From: Pseudomonadota bacterium
GTDB lineage: Bacteria > Desulfobacterota > Binatia > Binatales > Binataceae
Direction: 5' to 3'
Assembly: GCA_021323675.1 (NCBI GenBank)
Contig: JAJPKP010000055.1
Span: 1-64,000, forward strand
DNA: 64,000 bases
Within the stretch, counting starts at the first letter, position 1, and every line of letters begins with the position of its first letter. The translations under genes and the position numbers were made by a program. Positions 8,757 to 17,707 of the stretch are shown here, in pieces. The notes beneath the pieces were generated by a model, which saw nothing but the letters and a program-made list of their open reading frames with translations, was not told where the DNA came from and ran no database searches.

Positions 8757-10721
8757 ATGAGTCAGGTTTCAGAAGCCGTTTCCCAACCGCTTGCCCCGGC
8801 AATCGGTCCGCACGACGAGTTTGCCGCGAAGGTTGACTACACCATCGAACGCGCCCAGCGCTCGCTCCTCGCGCAGCAGCATCCCGAGGGCTATTGGCAG
8901 GCGGCGCTGGAAGCGAACGCCGAGATGAACGCCGAGTTCATCATCTTCAATCACTTCATGGACACGGTGGATGCCGAGCTGGAAGGAAAGCTCAAGAAGC
9001 TCCTGCTCGATCTTCAGAACGCGGACGGAAGCTGGAGCCTGTTCGCCGGGGGCGCCGGCCATCTTTCGACCTCGATCGAAGCCTACTTCGCGCTCAAGCT
9101 CACGGGGATGCGCGCCGGCGATGAGCCGATGATAAATGCGCGGCGCTGGATTCTGTCGCAGGGCGGAATAGAAAAGTGCGGCACCCTCGCACGCTTTTAT
9201 CTGGCCGCGATGGGGCAGGTGCCGTGGGATGCGACCGCGGCGCTGCCGGTCGAGGCATCGCTCCTGCCCAACTGGTTCTTCTTCAACATGTACGAGCTGT
9301 CATCGTGGGCGCGGGGAACCGCGTTTGCCCTGATGATTCTTCAGGCGACGCGCCCGGCGGTGAAGGTCAGCCACCAGGACGGCATTCTCGAACTCTACAT
9401 CCAGCCCCCGCACTTCACCAGGTTCAAGCAGCCGCGCCCGAAAAGCATCATCTCGCTGCGCAGCGTCTTCAACCTCGTCGACAAAGTGCTGCGCGCCTAT
9501 GACCATCATCATCTGAAGGGCCTGCGTGCTCGCGCGCTGCGCTACGCCGAGAACTGGATCGTCGAGCATCAGGATGCCAACGGGTCGTGGGGCGGAATCG
9601 AGCCGTGCTACCTGCTGAGCGCGATGGCGCTTAAGGCGCTCGGCTATCGCAACGATCATCCGGTGTTGAAAAAGGCCATCGACGCCTCGAAAGAGCTCGT
9701 CTGGGACCTGGGCGACAGCGCCCTCTACATGCCGTGCGTGTCGCCCAATTGGGACACCGCGCTGGCTGCGAAGGCGCTGCTCGACTCCGGCACTCCGGGC
9801 GACCATCCGGCCTTGCGCAAGGCTGCCCAATGGTTCGTCGATCATCAGATTTTCAAGCGCGGCGACTGGTCGATAAAGCGGCCGAATCTCGATCCCGGCG
9901 GATGGTCGTTTCAGTTTTACAATGACTGGTATCCCGACGTGGACGATTCCGCGGTCATCCTGATGGTGATGGCGGAAGCTGCGTACGACGATCGCGAAAA
10001 GCGCGAACGATGCATCAGCGCGGGCGCAAACTGGGTGATGGGCATGCAGTCGAAGGACGGCGGCTTCGCCGCGTTCGACGTCGATAACGATTCGCACTGG
10101 CTCAACAATATCCCGCTTGCCGACGTGGAAGCCGTCACCGATCCTTCCTGCGCCGATCTGACCGGCCGGGTGCTGGAGATGATGGCCGCGGTCGGGTACA
10201 AGCCCGATCATCCCGTCGCCAGCCGCGCTATCGATTGGCTCCGCCGCAACCAGGGCTCCGACGGAGCATGGTGGGGACGATGGGGTGTCGCGTATATATA
10301 CGGGACTTTCTCCGCTCTCTCAGGGCTGCGCGCGATCGGCTACGACATGAATCAGCCGTGGATCAAGCGCGCGGTGGATTGGCTGAAATCGCGACAGAAT
10401 TCCGACGGCGGATGGGGCGAGAGCCCGCTCGCCGATCAGGATCCGGCGTGGCGCGGCCGCGGAGTCAGCACCGCATCCCAGACCGCGTGGGCGATTATCG
10501 GTCTGCTCGCCGGCGAGGACGGCATCAGTGAATCGCTCATGCGGGGCGTTCAGTGGTTGTCCGAACGGCAGAACGACAGCGGAGCGTGGGACGAAAACGA
10601 ATTCACCGGCACCGGCTTTCCGGGGCACTTCTATCTGCGCTACTGGCTCTATGCTCATTACTTTCCGTTGATGGCGCTGGGAAGGTTTCGCCGGCGGCTT
10701 GCGGAAGCCGCGCAACGCTAA
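8757..10721 (+). CDS. shc: Squalene-hopene cyclase
   Basis: The enzyme cyclises squalene to hopene and hopanol at the cytoplasmic membrane. The 654-residue protein has the protonating DxDD motif at D394-V-D396-D397 (PDVDDSAV). QW repeats occur throughout, for example QNADGSWSLF, QDANGSWGG, QGSDGAWWGRW, QNSDGGWGES and QNDSGAWDE. Length and motif order match bacterial Shc (HpnF). It sits centrally in the operon, followed within 16 bases by dxr. Confidence 0.98.
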   Translation: MSQVSEAVSQPLAPAIGPHDEFAAKVDYTIERAQRSLLAQQHPEGYWQAALEANAEMNAEFIIFNHFMDTVDAELEGKLKKLLLDLQNADGSWSLFAGGAGHLSTSIEAYFALKLTGMRAGDEPMINARRWILSQGGIEKCGTLARFYLAAMGQVPWDATAALPVEASLLPNWFFFNMYELSSWARGTAFALMILQATRPAVKVSHQDGILELYIQPPHFTRFKQPRPKSIISLRSVFNLVDKVLRAYDHHHLKGLRARALRYAENWIVEHQDANGSWGGIEPCYLLSAMALKALGYRNDHPVLKKAIDASKELVWDLGDSALYMPCVSPNWDTALAAKALLDSGTPGDHPALRKAAQWFVDHQIFKRGDWSIKRPNLDPGGWSFQFYNDWYPDVDDSAVILMVMAEAAYDDREKRERCISAGANWVMGMQSKDGGFAAFDVDNDSHWLNNIPLADVEAVTDPSCADLTGRVLEMMAAVGYKPDHPVASRAIDWLRRNQGSDGAWWGRWGVAYIYGTFSALSGLRAIGYDMNQPWIKRAVDWLKSRQNSDGGWGESPLADQDPAWRGRGVSTASQTAWAIIGLLAGEDGISESLMRGVQWLSERQNDSGAWDENEFTGTGFPGHFYLRYWLYAHYFPLMALGRFRRRLAEAAQR

Positions 10722-10737
10722 ACTTGCGCATCGGGCG

Positions 10738-11907
10738 ATGAAGACCATCTCGATACTCGGCTCGACCGGCTCGGTGGGAGTTACCACCCTCGATGTGGTG
10801 AGCCGCTTTCCCGATCGCTTTCGCGTGGCCGCGATGGCGGCGGGACGCAACCTCGATTTGCTGGTCGCCCAGGTGGAGCGGTTCCGCCCGGAGCTCGTTT
10901 CAGTCGCCGATGGCGATCTCGCCGCCGAGCTTCGAAACCGGCTTAAGAGCGTCAAGGTCGATATCGTCCACAGCATCGAGGGCGCCTGCGCCGTCGCAAC
11001 CCATCCCCAGGCGCAACTGGTGATGTCGGCGCTGGTCGGCGCTCTGGGCCTGCGTCCGACCCTTGCCGCGATCCACGCGGGCAAGGATATCGCCTTCGCC
11101 AACAAGGAAGTGCTGGTAATCGCGGGTGAGCTGGTCACCCGCGCCGTGCGCGAACGCGGCGTCCGGCTGCTTCCCGTGGACAGCGAGCACAACGCAATCT
11201 TCCAGTGTCTCGAAGGCCGCGCGCGCGCCGGGCTCAAACGGATTATTTTGACCGCGTCGGGCGGTCCTTTTCGTGAGCTTCCCAAGGAACTGTTCGAGTC
11301 GATCACCGTCGAGCAGGCGCTCAACCATCCCACCTGGCGGATGGGCAGCAAGATAACGATCGATTCCGCGACCCTGATGAACAAGGGCCTCGAAGTGATC
11401 GAGGCGCGATGGTTGTTCGGGCTGGAGCCGCGCGAAATCTCCGTGGTGATCCATCCGCAGAGCGTGATCCATTCGATGGTCGAGATGATCGATGGGTCGG
11501 TGATCGCCGAGATGGCGATTCCGGACATGGCGATTCCAGTCGCCTACGCGCTCGCGTATCCTGATCGGCTCCCGATGGCGCATCTGAAGCCGCTTTCGCT
11601 CGCCGAGTGCTCGAGGCTGACCTTCGAGGAGCCCGATTTCGGCCGCTTCCCGTGCCTGGGACTGGCCTTCGACGCGCTCAAGGCGGGCGGCACGATGCCG
11701 GCGTGCCTGAATGCCGCCAACGAGGAGTTGGTGGCGGGCTTTCTGGCAGGGCGTGCGCGCTTTCTCGATATTCCGCGGCATATCGAGTCGGTCATGCGAA
11801 TGCATGCGAATGAGCCGGCCCGCACGCTGGAAGACCTGCTGGAGACCGATGCATGGGCGCGCGGCGAGGCGCGCCGGCTGATGGGCGTTCACAGCGAGGC
11901 CGCTTAA
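10738..11907 (+). CDS. dxr: 1-deoxy-D-xylulose 5-phosphate reductoisomerase
   Basis: Dxr commits carbon to the MEP isoprenoid pathway by converting DXP to MEP with NADPH. The 389-residue protein begins MKTISILGSTGSVG with the NADPH loop and has the conserved NKEVLV segment. The metal-binding Asp and Glu are in PVDSEHNAIFQ, and MNKGLEVIEA follows. The ATG at 10738 is the only start that keeps the Rossmann strand at the N-terminus. Its place between shc and hpnC is unusual, since dxr normally neighbours cdsA, uppS or rseP. Confidence 0.96.
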   Translation: MKTISILGSTGSVGVTTLDVVSRFPDRFRVAAMAAGRNLDLLVAQVERFRPELVSVADGDLAAELRNRLKSVKVDIVHSIEGACAVATHPQAQLVMSALVGALGLRPTLAAIHAGKDIAFANKEVLVIAGELVTRAVRERGVRLLPVDSEHNAIFQCLEGRARAGLKRIILTASGGPFRELPKELFESITVEQALNHPTWRMGSKITIDSATLMNKGLEVIEARWLFGLEPREISVVIHPQSVIHSMVEMIDGSVIAEMAIPDMAIPVAYALAYPDRLPMAHLKPLSLAECSRLTFEEPDFGRFPCLGLAFDALKAGGTMPACLNAANEELVAGFLAGRARFLDIPRHIESVMRMHANEPARTLEDLLETDAWARGEARRLMGVHSEAA

Positions 11908-11933
11908 GCGGCGCTCGCGAACGCAGGGACGGG

Positions 11934-12836
11934 ATGGGGACGGGAATTCCGGCCAACGTGGAATCGGCATCGCGCGATGAAGCTTCGGCGGGCGGCATTT
12001 CGCTCGAAGCCGCCTACGAATTCTGCACGCGCCTCGCCCGTTCGCACTACGAGAACTTCACGGTCGCTTCGTGGCTGATGCCTGCCGCGATGCGAAGGCA
12101 CATGTACGCGATCTATGCCTATGCGCGCATGGCGGACGACTTCGCCGACGAAGATCGCGATCTGGCGAAGCTCGACGCATGGGAGCGCGAGCTCGACCTG
12201 GCCTACGCGGGCGCGCCGCATCATCCGGTGTTCGTCGCGCTTGCCGATACAGTCCGGCGTTTCGAAATTCCGCGCGAGCCGTTTGCGGACCTGCTGGTCG
12301 CCTTCCGCTCCGATGTCAATTTCAAGGGCTTCGACACGATTGACGATCTGCTCGGCTACGCGCGCTATTCGGCGAATCCCGTCGGCCGGCTGGTGCTTTA
12401 TCTTTTTGGCTACCGCGATCCTGAGCGCCAGCGTCTTTCGGATTTGATCTGCAGCGGACTCCAGCTTGCGAATTTCTGGCAGGATGTCGCGATCGATCTC
12501 GACAAGGGCCGCATCTATTTGCCGCGACATGACATGGCTCGTTTCGCCGTTACCGCCGCCGATCTCAATCGCCGTGTCGCGGATGAAAAATTCAAGGCCC
12601 TGCTCAAGCACGAGGTGGAAGTTGCGCGCGCGATGCTCGCGGAAGGCTCCGCGCTCCATCGCCTCGTCGATCGCCGGCTGAGGCGCGACATCCTGATGTT
12701 CGCCGGCGGCGGGCTTGCGATTCTGAGGGCGATCGAAGCGGTCGGCTACGACGTCTTTGCGCGCCGGCCGAAACTGTCGAAGGGTGACTATCTGAAGCTC
12801 GGATGGAATGCGTTTCGTGGAAGACTTGAACACTGA
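11934..12836 (+). CDS. hpnC: Hydroxysqualene synthase HpnC
   Basis: HpnC is a trans-isoprenyl diphosphate synthase-fold enzyme that, in characterised systems, converts presqualene diphosphate to hydroxysqualene. The 300-residue product has the two Asp-rich motifs DDFADED (after YAYARMA) and DVAIDLDKGR. The ATG at 11934 follows AGGGA. It is a paralogue of HpnD, and I assign C versus D from order and the divergent second motif. The gene end overlaps the hpnD start by 29 bases. Confidence 0.92.
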   Translation: MGTGIPANVESASRDEASAGGISLEAAYEFCTRLARSHYENFTVASWLMPAAMRRHMYAIYAYARMADDFADEDRDLAKLDAWERELDLAYAGAPHHPVFVALADTVRRFEIPREPFADLLVAFRSDVNFKGFDTIDDLLGYARYSANPVGRLVLYLFGYRDPERQRLSDLICSGLQLANFWQDVAIDLDKGRIYLPRHDMARFAVTAADLNRRVADEKFKALLKHEVEVARAMLAEGSALHRLVDRRLRRDILMFAGGGLAILRAIEAVGYDVFARRPKLSKGDYLKLGWNAFRGRLEH

Positions 12837-13731
12837 ATACGGCGGCGAATCACAGGCCCAGGCCGCCCTTTCGCTTGAGGCGGATTACCGCCGATGTGCC
12901 GATATAACGCGCCAGGCGTCCTCCAATTTCTACTACGCCTTTATGCTGCTGCCCGCTGAGCGCCGCCGCGCTTTGTACTCGGTTTACGCCTTCTGCCGCT
13001 TCGTTGACGACGTCGCCGATGACGAGTCGATTCGGGAACCGGGCAAGTTGCTCGATCGATGGCGCGCGGAGCTTGGGCGCGTCTACGGCGCGGGAATTCC
13101 GACGCGGGCGATATCGCGCGCGCTTGCGGACTCCGTCAAGCGGTTTGCGATTCCGCGAGTCCACTTCGAAGAGCTGATTACCGGCATGGAGATGGACCTG
13201 TCGCGCAAACGTTACGCCACGTTCGAGGAACTGCGCAGCTACTGCTACCGCGCGGCGTCGGTGGTCGGGCTTATCTGTATCGAAATTTTCGGCTACACGA
13301 ATCCGCGCGCCAGGGTCTATGCCGAAAATCTCGGCATCGCCTGCCAGCTCACGAATATCCTGCGCGACGTGAAGGAAGATGCGGACAAGGGCCGCATCTA
13401 TCTGCCCCTCGAAGACCTGGCGCGGTTCGGCGTGTCCGAGGAAGACATCCTGAAGGCCGTGTACAGCGAGGCGTTTACGCGGCTCATGGAGTTCGAAGCC
13501 AGGCGCGCGCGCGAGTTTTACGATTTGGCGCAGCAGGCGCTGCCGCAGGAAGACCGATCGACCCTGCTGACGGCGGAGGCGATGCGCCTAATCTACGGCT
13601 CGCTGCTCGAGCGAATCGTAAATTCCAACTACCGCGTCCTCGATCGCAGGCTGAGCCTTTCCACCACTCACAAGCTCTATCTGGTCGGGCGTGCATGGGC
13701 GGCTTCCCGCCTGGGCGCGCTGCACGGCTAG
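12808..13731 (+). CDS. hpnD: Presqualene diphosphate synthase HpnD
   Basis: HpnD couples two farnesyl diphosphates to presqualene diphosphate. The Asp-rich motifs are DDVADDES (after YAFCRFV) and DVKEDADKGR. The 307-residue form from ATG 12808 overlaps hpnC by 29 bases; a GTG at 12817 is an alternative start that shortens the overlap. Together with HpnC and HpnE it forms the three-enzyme bacterial route to squalene, which replaces eukaryote-type squalene synthase. Confidence 0.93.
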   Translation: MRFVEDLNTEYGGESQAQAALSLEADYRRCADITRQASSNFYYAFMLLPAERRRALYSVYAFCRFVDDVADDESIREPGKLLDRWRAELGRVYGAGIPTRAISRALADSVKRFAIPRVHFEELITGMEMDLSRKRYATFEELRSYCYRAASVVGLICIEIFGYTNPRARVYAENLGIACQLTNILRDVKEDADKGRIYLPLEDLARFGVSEEDILKAVYSEAFTRLMEFEARRAREFYDLAQQALPQEDRSTLLTAEAMRLIYGSLLERIVNSNYRVLDRRLSLSTTHKLYLVGRAWAASRLGALHG

Positions 13732-13748
13732 GGTCGCCATCAAGGGCC

Positions 13749-15122
13749 ATGGTTGACGCCAGGGATGTCGTCGTAATCGGCGGCGGGTTTGCCGGTCTGA
13801 GCGCCGGTGTCGCGCTTGCCGATCTTGGTTTTCGTGTCGCGCTGCTCGAACGCAAGCCGGCGCTTGGTGGCCGCGCCTACTCATTCGAAGATCCCGACAC
13901 CGGCGATTTTGTCGATAACGGGCAGCACGTCCTGATGGGTTGTTACAACGAAAGCATCGGGTTTCTCCGCCGGATCGGGTCCGGCGACAACCTTGTCTTT
14001 CACAACGACCTTGAGATCGAGATGCTTGCCGGGCCAGGGCGCAGCGCCACCTTGCGCACCGCTCATCTTCCGGGTCCTCTGCACATGAGCGCCGCGCTGA
14101 TGCGCTATCGGCATCTGAGCCTCGCCGAGCGTTATTCGGCGGCGAAGGGAGGACTCCGGCTGCTCAAGATGCGCCGGGAAGATCGCGCCGCGTTGGAAAA
14201 GACCACGGTAGCGGAGCTGATGGATCAGCTCGGGCAGAGCGACAACGCGCGCCGCGCCTTCTGGTATCCGCTGTCGATCGCGACCCTGAACGACGAGCCC
14301 GAAGTATCTTCCGCGGCGTTGCTGGCCGAGGTCCTCGTGCGGGCGTTCTTTTCACGCCGGTCGGACTCGGCCTTCGTTTACTCGCGCGTGGGGCTGAGCG
14401 ATCTGTACTGCACAGGCGCTCGCAAGATTATCGAGCAGGCGGGCGGCGTGGTCGCCTCGCACGCGCTCGTCGATGGGCTCGAGGTCGATGGCGACGGAGT
14501 CGTCGAGCGCGTGCGTCTGCGCGACGGTCGCAGGCTGGAGGCCGCCAATTTCATCGCGGCCGTGCCGCCGCATCATCTGGCGCGGATGCTGCCGGAGAAT
14601 GCGGTCGCCGACCCGTTTTTTCAGCGGATCGGCGAGCTCGGCACGTCGCCGATAATCTGCGTGCACGTATGGCTCGATCGCGAGGTGACGCGGTCGGCGT
14701 TCGTGGGCTTTATCGGCACGACCACCCAGTGGCTGTTCAACAAACGCCGCATCTTCGAACGCCACGGCGAGCGCCATCCCGGCTACCTGAGTTTCGTCAT
14801 CAGCGGCGCGCGCAGTCTGATTGACATGCCGAACGAAGATCTCCTTGATCTGGTAATCAACGATCTGGGCGCGATGATCCCGGCCGCGCGCAATGCCAAG
14901 GTGACCAAGGCGCTGGTGCTCAAGGAAAAACAGGCGACGACGGCGCCGAGCACCGCCTCACATCACCTGCGGCCTGCCGCCGCGACTCCGCTCAAGAATC
15001 TTTTTCTCGCGGGAGATTGGATTCAGACCGGCCTTCCCGCGACAATTGAAAGCGCGGTCGTGTCCGGCCGCGCCGCGGCCGCCGCGGTCGCGGCGCGAGC
15101 CGAAGCGGCCGGCAGCGGGTGA
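13749..15122 (+). CDS. hpnE: Hydroxysqualene dehydroxylase HpnE
   Basis: This FAD-dependent enzyme reduces hydroxysqualene to squalene and is related to phytoene desaturases. The 457-residue protein starts MVDARDVVVIGGGFAGLSAG with the dinucleotide-binding fold. A second conserved stretch, ERKPALGGRAYSF, fits the amine oxidase/desaturase family, and a C-terminal FAD motif (LFLAGDWIQTGLPATIESAV) is present. The start is ATG 13749; upstream extension of the frame runs antisense-like through hpnD and is rejected. It overlaps the next gene at the stop codon. Confidence 0.94.
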   Translation: MVDARDVVVIGGGFAGLSAGVALADLGFRVALLERKPALGGRAYSFEDPDTGDFVDNGQHVLMGCYNESIGFLRRIGSGDNLVFHNDLEIEMLAGPGRSATLRTAHLPGPLHMSAALMRYRHLSLAERYSAAKGGLRLLKMRREDRAALEKTTVAELMDQLGQSDNARRAFWYPLSIATLNDEPEVSSAALLAEVLVRAFFSRRSDSAFVYSRVGLSDLYCTGARKIIEQAGGVVASHALVDGLEVDGDGVVERVRLRDGRRLEAANFIAAVPPHHLARMLPENAVADPFFQRIGELGTSPIICVHVWLDREVTRSAFVGFIGTTTQWLFNKRRIFERHGERHPGYLSFVISGARSLIDMPNEDLLDLVINDLGAMIPAARNAKVTKALVLKEKQATTAPSTASHHLRPAAATPLKNLFLAGDWIQTGLPATIESAVVSGRAAAAAVAARAEAAGSG

Positions 15123-16129
15123 TGGCGATGCCCCGGCTTGCGCTCGTAACCGGCGGAAACGGCTTTGTGGGATGCCATGTCGTCCGGGCGCTGCTCGAAC
15201 GCGGCGATCGCGTGCGGGTCCTGATCCGCCAGGGTTCCGACCGCGCCGCGCTGGAAGGTCTCGAGGTCGAGTTTGCGGCCGGGGACCTGCGCGATCGCGA
15301 GGCGGTCCAGCGCGCGGTAGCTGGATGCCACGAGGTCTATCACGTCGCCGCGGACTACCGCCTCTGGGTTCCCGACCCGGCCCCCATGTATGCCGCGAAC
15401 GTCGAAGGCACCCGCAACATCATCGAGACCGCTCATCGGGCCGGCGTCGAGCGAATCGTCCATACCAGCACGGTCGGCGCGCTCGGCATCCCGCACGGCG
15501 GGATCGGAACCGAAGACACGCCGGTGTCGATCGACGATATGGTGGGCCCGTACAAGCGATCGAAGTTTATGGCCGAACAGATCGCAATCGAGGCGGCGAA
15601 GAACGGCGCACCGGTGGTGATTGTAAATCCCTCCACGCCGGTCGGCCCGCTCGATCTCAAACCCACGCCGACTGGACGGATAATCGTCGATTTTCTCAAT
15701 CGCAGGATGCCTGCGTATGTCGATACGGGGCTTAACCTGGTCGATGTTGCCGATTGTGCGCGCGGTCATCTGCTCGCGGCCGAGCGCGGCCGAATCGGCG
15801 AGAAGTATATCCTGGGCGGCCAGAACCTTACGCTGAAAGAAATGCTCGAGAACCTGGCGATAATTTCCGGGCTGCCCGCGCCCCGGGTTCGCCTGCCTTA
15901 CGCGATCGCGTTCGGATTTGCGCTTGGCGCCGAAGCGGTCGCTCGCGTGCTGACCCGCCGCCCTCCGCGCGCCAGCGTCACCGAGGTGCGGATGTCGCGC
16001 AAGCACATGTTCTTTGATTCCTCGAAGGCCGCGCGCGAACTCGGATATTCGCCCAAACCGGTGGAAGGTGCGCTCGCGGCCGCGGTCGAGTTCTTCCGCC
16101 GAACCGGAGCCGCGCGCACCGCCGCGTGA
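15122..16129 (+). CDS. hpnA: Hopanoid-associated NAD-dependent sugar epimerase HpnA
   Basis: HpnA is an extended SDR of the NAD-dependent epimerase/dehydratase family found in hopanoid loci; its exact reaction is not settled. The 335-residue product has TGGNGFVG at the N-terminus and a Y-x3-K pair in GPYKRSKFMAE. The length matches the family. The ATG at 15122 overlaps the hpnE stop by one base (TGATG); a GTG at 15119 is also possible. Its own stop overlaps the following membrane gene. Confidence 0.9.
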   Translation: MAMPRLALVTGGNGFVGCHVVRALLERGDRVRVLIRQGSDRAALEGLEVEFAAGDLRDREAVQRAVAGCHEVYHVAADYRLWVPDPAPMYAANVEGTRNIIETAHRAGVERIVHTSTVGALGIPHGGIGTEDTPVSIDDMVGPYKRSKFMAEQIAIEAAKNGAPVVIVNPSTPVGPLDLKPTPTGRIIVDFLNRRMPAYVDTGLNLVDVADCARGHLLAAERGRIGEKYILGGQNLTLKEMLENLAIISGLPAPRVRLPYAIAFGFALGAEAVARVLTRRPPRASVTEVRMSRKHMFFDSSKAARELGYSPKPVEGALAAAVEFFRRTGAARTAA

Positions 16130-17040
16130 TTTCCATGTTCTTCCATCTGCTCATCTCGACCATCGCGCTTCGCCCGTACGTGTTCATCTTTCTGGCGAGC
16201 TTCCTGTTCATTTCGATCGTAAATTTCGGCCTGCGCACCACGCTGCTGTTTGCCGGTCTGACCTATGCCGTATCGTTCGCGTGCGAATGGTCTTCGGTGC
16301 ACAACGGTTTTCCGTTCGGCCTCTATCACTATATTCAGGCGACGCGCGACCGGGAGTTGTGGGTGTTCGGCGTGCCCTTCATGGACTCGCTTTCGTTCAC
16401 GTTCCTGGGCTTTGCCAGCTACACGGTCGCGCTGCTGCTGAGTTCGCCGCTCTACCGCCGCGGATGGGATCTGCGGCTGCTCGATACCTGGAAGATTCGC
16501 CGCGCGCCGCGCGTGTGGCTGATGGCGTCGCTGTTCATGGTGATGATCGATTGGGTGGTCGATCCGCTGAGCGTGCTGGGCGACCGGTGGTTCCTCGGCA
16601 AGATCTTCTGGTACGACCCGGCGGGACCGCATTTCGGCGTGCCGATCAGCAATTACCTCGGATGGTACTTCGTTGCGGCGGTGACGATCGCGATTTTTGT
16701 CGCGCTCGACTCGGTGATGAATGGGAGCGGCGAAAAGCCGTACGGCGCACAGCTTTCGTTCCCTTCGCGCGCGCTGCTCGGCCCCGCCCTGTATCTCGGG
16801 ATCGTCGGCTTCGGAATCACAATGCTGTTTGTGATCGGCGCCGCTGAAATCGCATGGGCCAGCGTGTTCATCTATCTGCCGTTTCTCGCGCTCGCCGCCC
16901 AAATCCTTACCCGCCCCGATTCGTACGGCGGCAACGAGGCGATCGAGCGGCACCTGCGCGATTTTCCCTACGACCGCGGCGCCTTCACCGAGGCGCTCGC
17001 GCGCGAGCCGTCTCCATCGCCGCGCCGCCATATCGCTTGA
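16126..17040 (+). CDS. CruF/DUF422-family carotenoid-biosynthesis membrane protein
   Basis: This 304-residue polytopic membrane protein of the DUF422 family includes CruF-type carotenoid 1',2'-hydratases. Several hydrophobic helices are visible (about residues 5-35, 40-60, 80-105, 125-150, 170-195, 215-260). Conserved polar and aromatic stretches in between include CEWSSVHNGFPFGLYHY, MIDWVVDPLS and NYLGWYF. Its GTG start overlaps the hpnA stop (GTGA); an ATG at 16135 is an alternative. No carotenoid gene such as crtB or crtI is nearby, so within this operon the substrate may be a C30 isoprenoid such as squalene. That is inference. Confidence 0.8.
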   Translation: MISMFFHLLISTIALRPYVFIFLASFLFISIVNFGLRTTLLFAGLTYAVSFACEWSSVHNGFPFGLYHYIQATRDRELWVFGVPFMDSLSFTFLGFASYTVALLLSSPLYRRGWDLRLLDTWKIRRAPRVWLMASLFMVMIDWVVDPLSVLGDRWFLGKIFWYDPAGPHFGVPISNYLGWYFVAAVTIAIFVALDSVMNGSGEKPYGAQLSFPSRALLGPALYLGIVGFGITMLFVIGAAEIAWASVFIYLPFLALAAQILTRPDSYGGNEAIERHLRDFPYDRGAFTEALAREPSPSPRRHIA

Positions 17041-17174
17041 GCATCGGCGCGGGCACCCGGCCTGAAAAGCCGGAATAGCCTTCCACCTCAAAGGCGCCCA
17101 AGGCGGCGCTTCTCCCGCCACACTTCTCTTTTTCTGGGGTATTGTGCTTCAAGGTTCTGGGGGAGGTGCCAGCG

Positions 17175-17669
17175 ATGGAGAATGCCGGCCTCAAGCTCCT
17201 ACTCGATCGCGCCGAAATAAGCGACGTGCAGTTGCGCTACGCAACCGGTCTGGACATGCGCGATTGGAAGCTCTTTCGATCGTGCTTTGCCGACGAGATA
17301 GAAGTGGACTTCTCCTCGGTCTTCGGCGGCAGCGGCCCGCGCAAGATTACGGCGGATCGATGGACCGAAGCGGCGCGCCGCACTATCAGCGGACTTCAGG
17401 CCACCCAGCACATGATCACGAATCATGTCATCACCGTTGAAGGCGACAAGGCGCTGTGCGTCGCGTATGTGCAGGCGCAGCACTATCTCCCCAATGACGC
17501 GGGCGACAGCACGCAGACGATGGGCGGCTACTACACCAATCACTTCATCCGCACGCCCGAGGGATGGAAGATCAAGTCGTGCAAGCTCACGCTGACCTGG
17601 AGCAAGGGCAATTTCCACATCTTCGAACTCGCCCGCAATCGCCTGAAAGCATCCGAAGGCCGCCAATAG
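17175..17669 (+). CDS. SnoaL/NTF2-like protein, first of tandem pair
   Basis: This 164-residue SnoaL-like (NTF2-fold) protein shows the family's opening helix and pocket residues (DVQLRYATGLDMRDWKLFRSCF). The fold hosts hydratases, isomerases, dehydratases and ring-hydroxylating dioxygenase beta subunits, so the reaction cannot be named. GGGAGG at 17161-17166 sets the ATG at 17175; an in-frame upstream start at 17142 has no such site. A second SnoaL gene follows after 38 bases, so the two are probably co-transcribed. Confidence 0.8.
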   Translation: MENAGLKLLLDRAEISDVQLRYATGLDMRDWKLFRSCFADEIEVDFSSVFGGSGPRKITADRWTEAARRTISGLQATQHMITNHVITVEGDKALCVAYVQAQHYLPNDAGDSTQTMGGYYTNHFIRTPEGWKIKSCKLTLTWSKGNFHIFELARNRLKASEGRQ

Positions 17670-17707
17670 GCCAAGTTCAGCCAAACCAAGGACAGGAGGA
17701 TCGAACA

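Noticed and set aside
13059..13748. N-terminal extension of the hpnE frame
   Set aside because: It overlaps hpnD in another frame and is Arg-rich; the Rossmann motif of HpnE starts just after ATG 13749.
17057..17112. Hairpins after the CruF-like gene as operon terminator
   Set aside because: The stems are only five to six perfect pairs and the nearest T-rich run is about 20 bases away, so I could not support a terminator.
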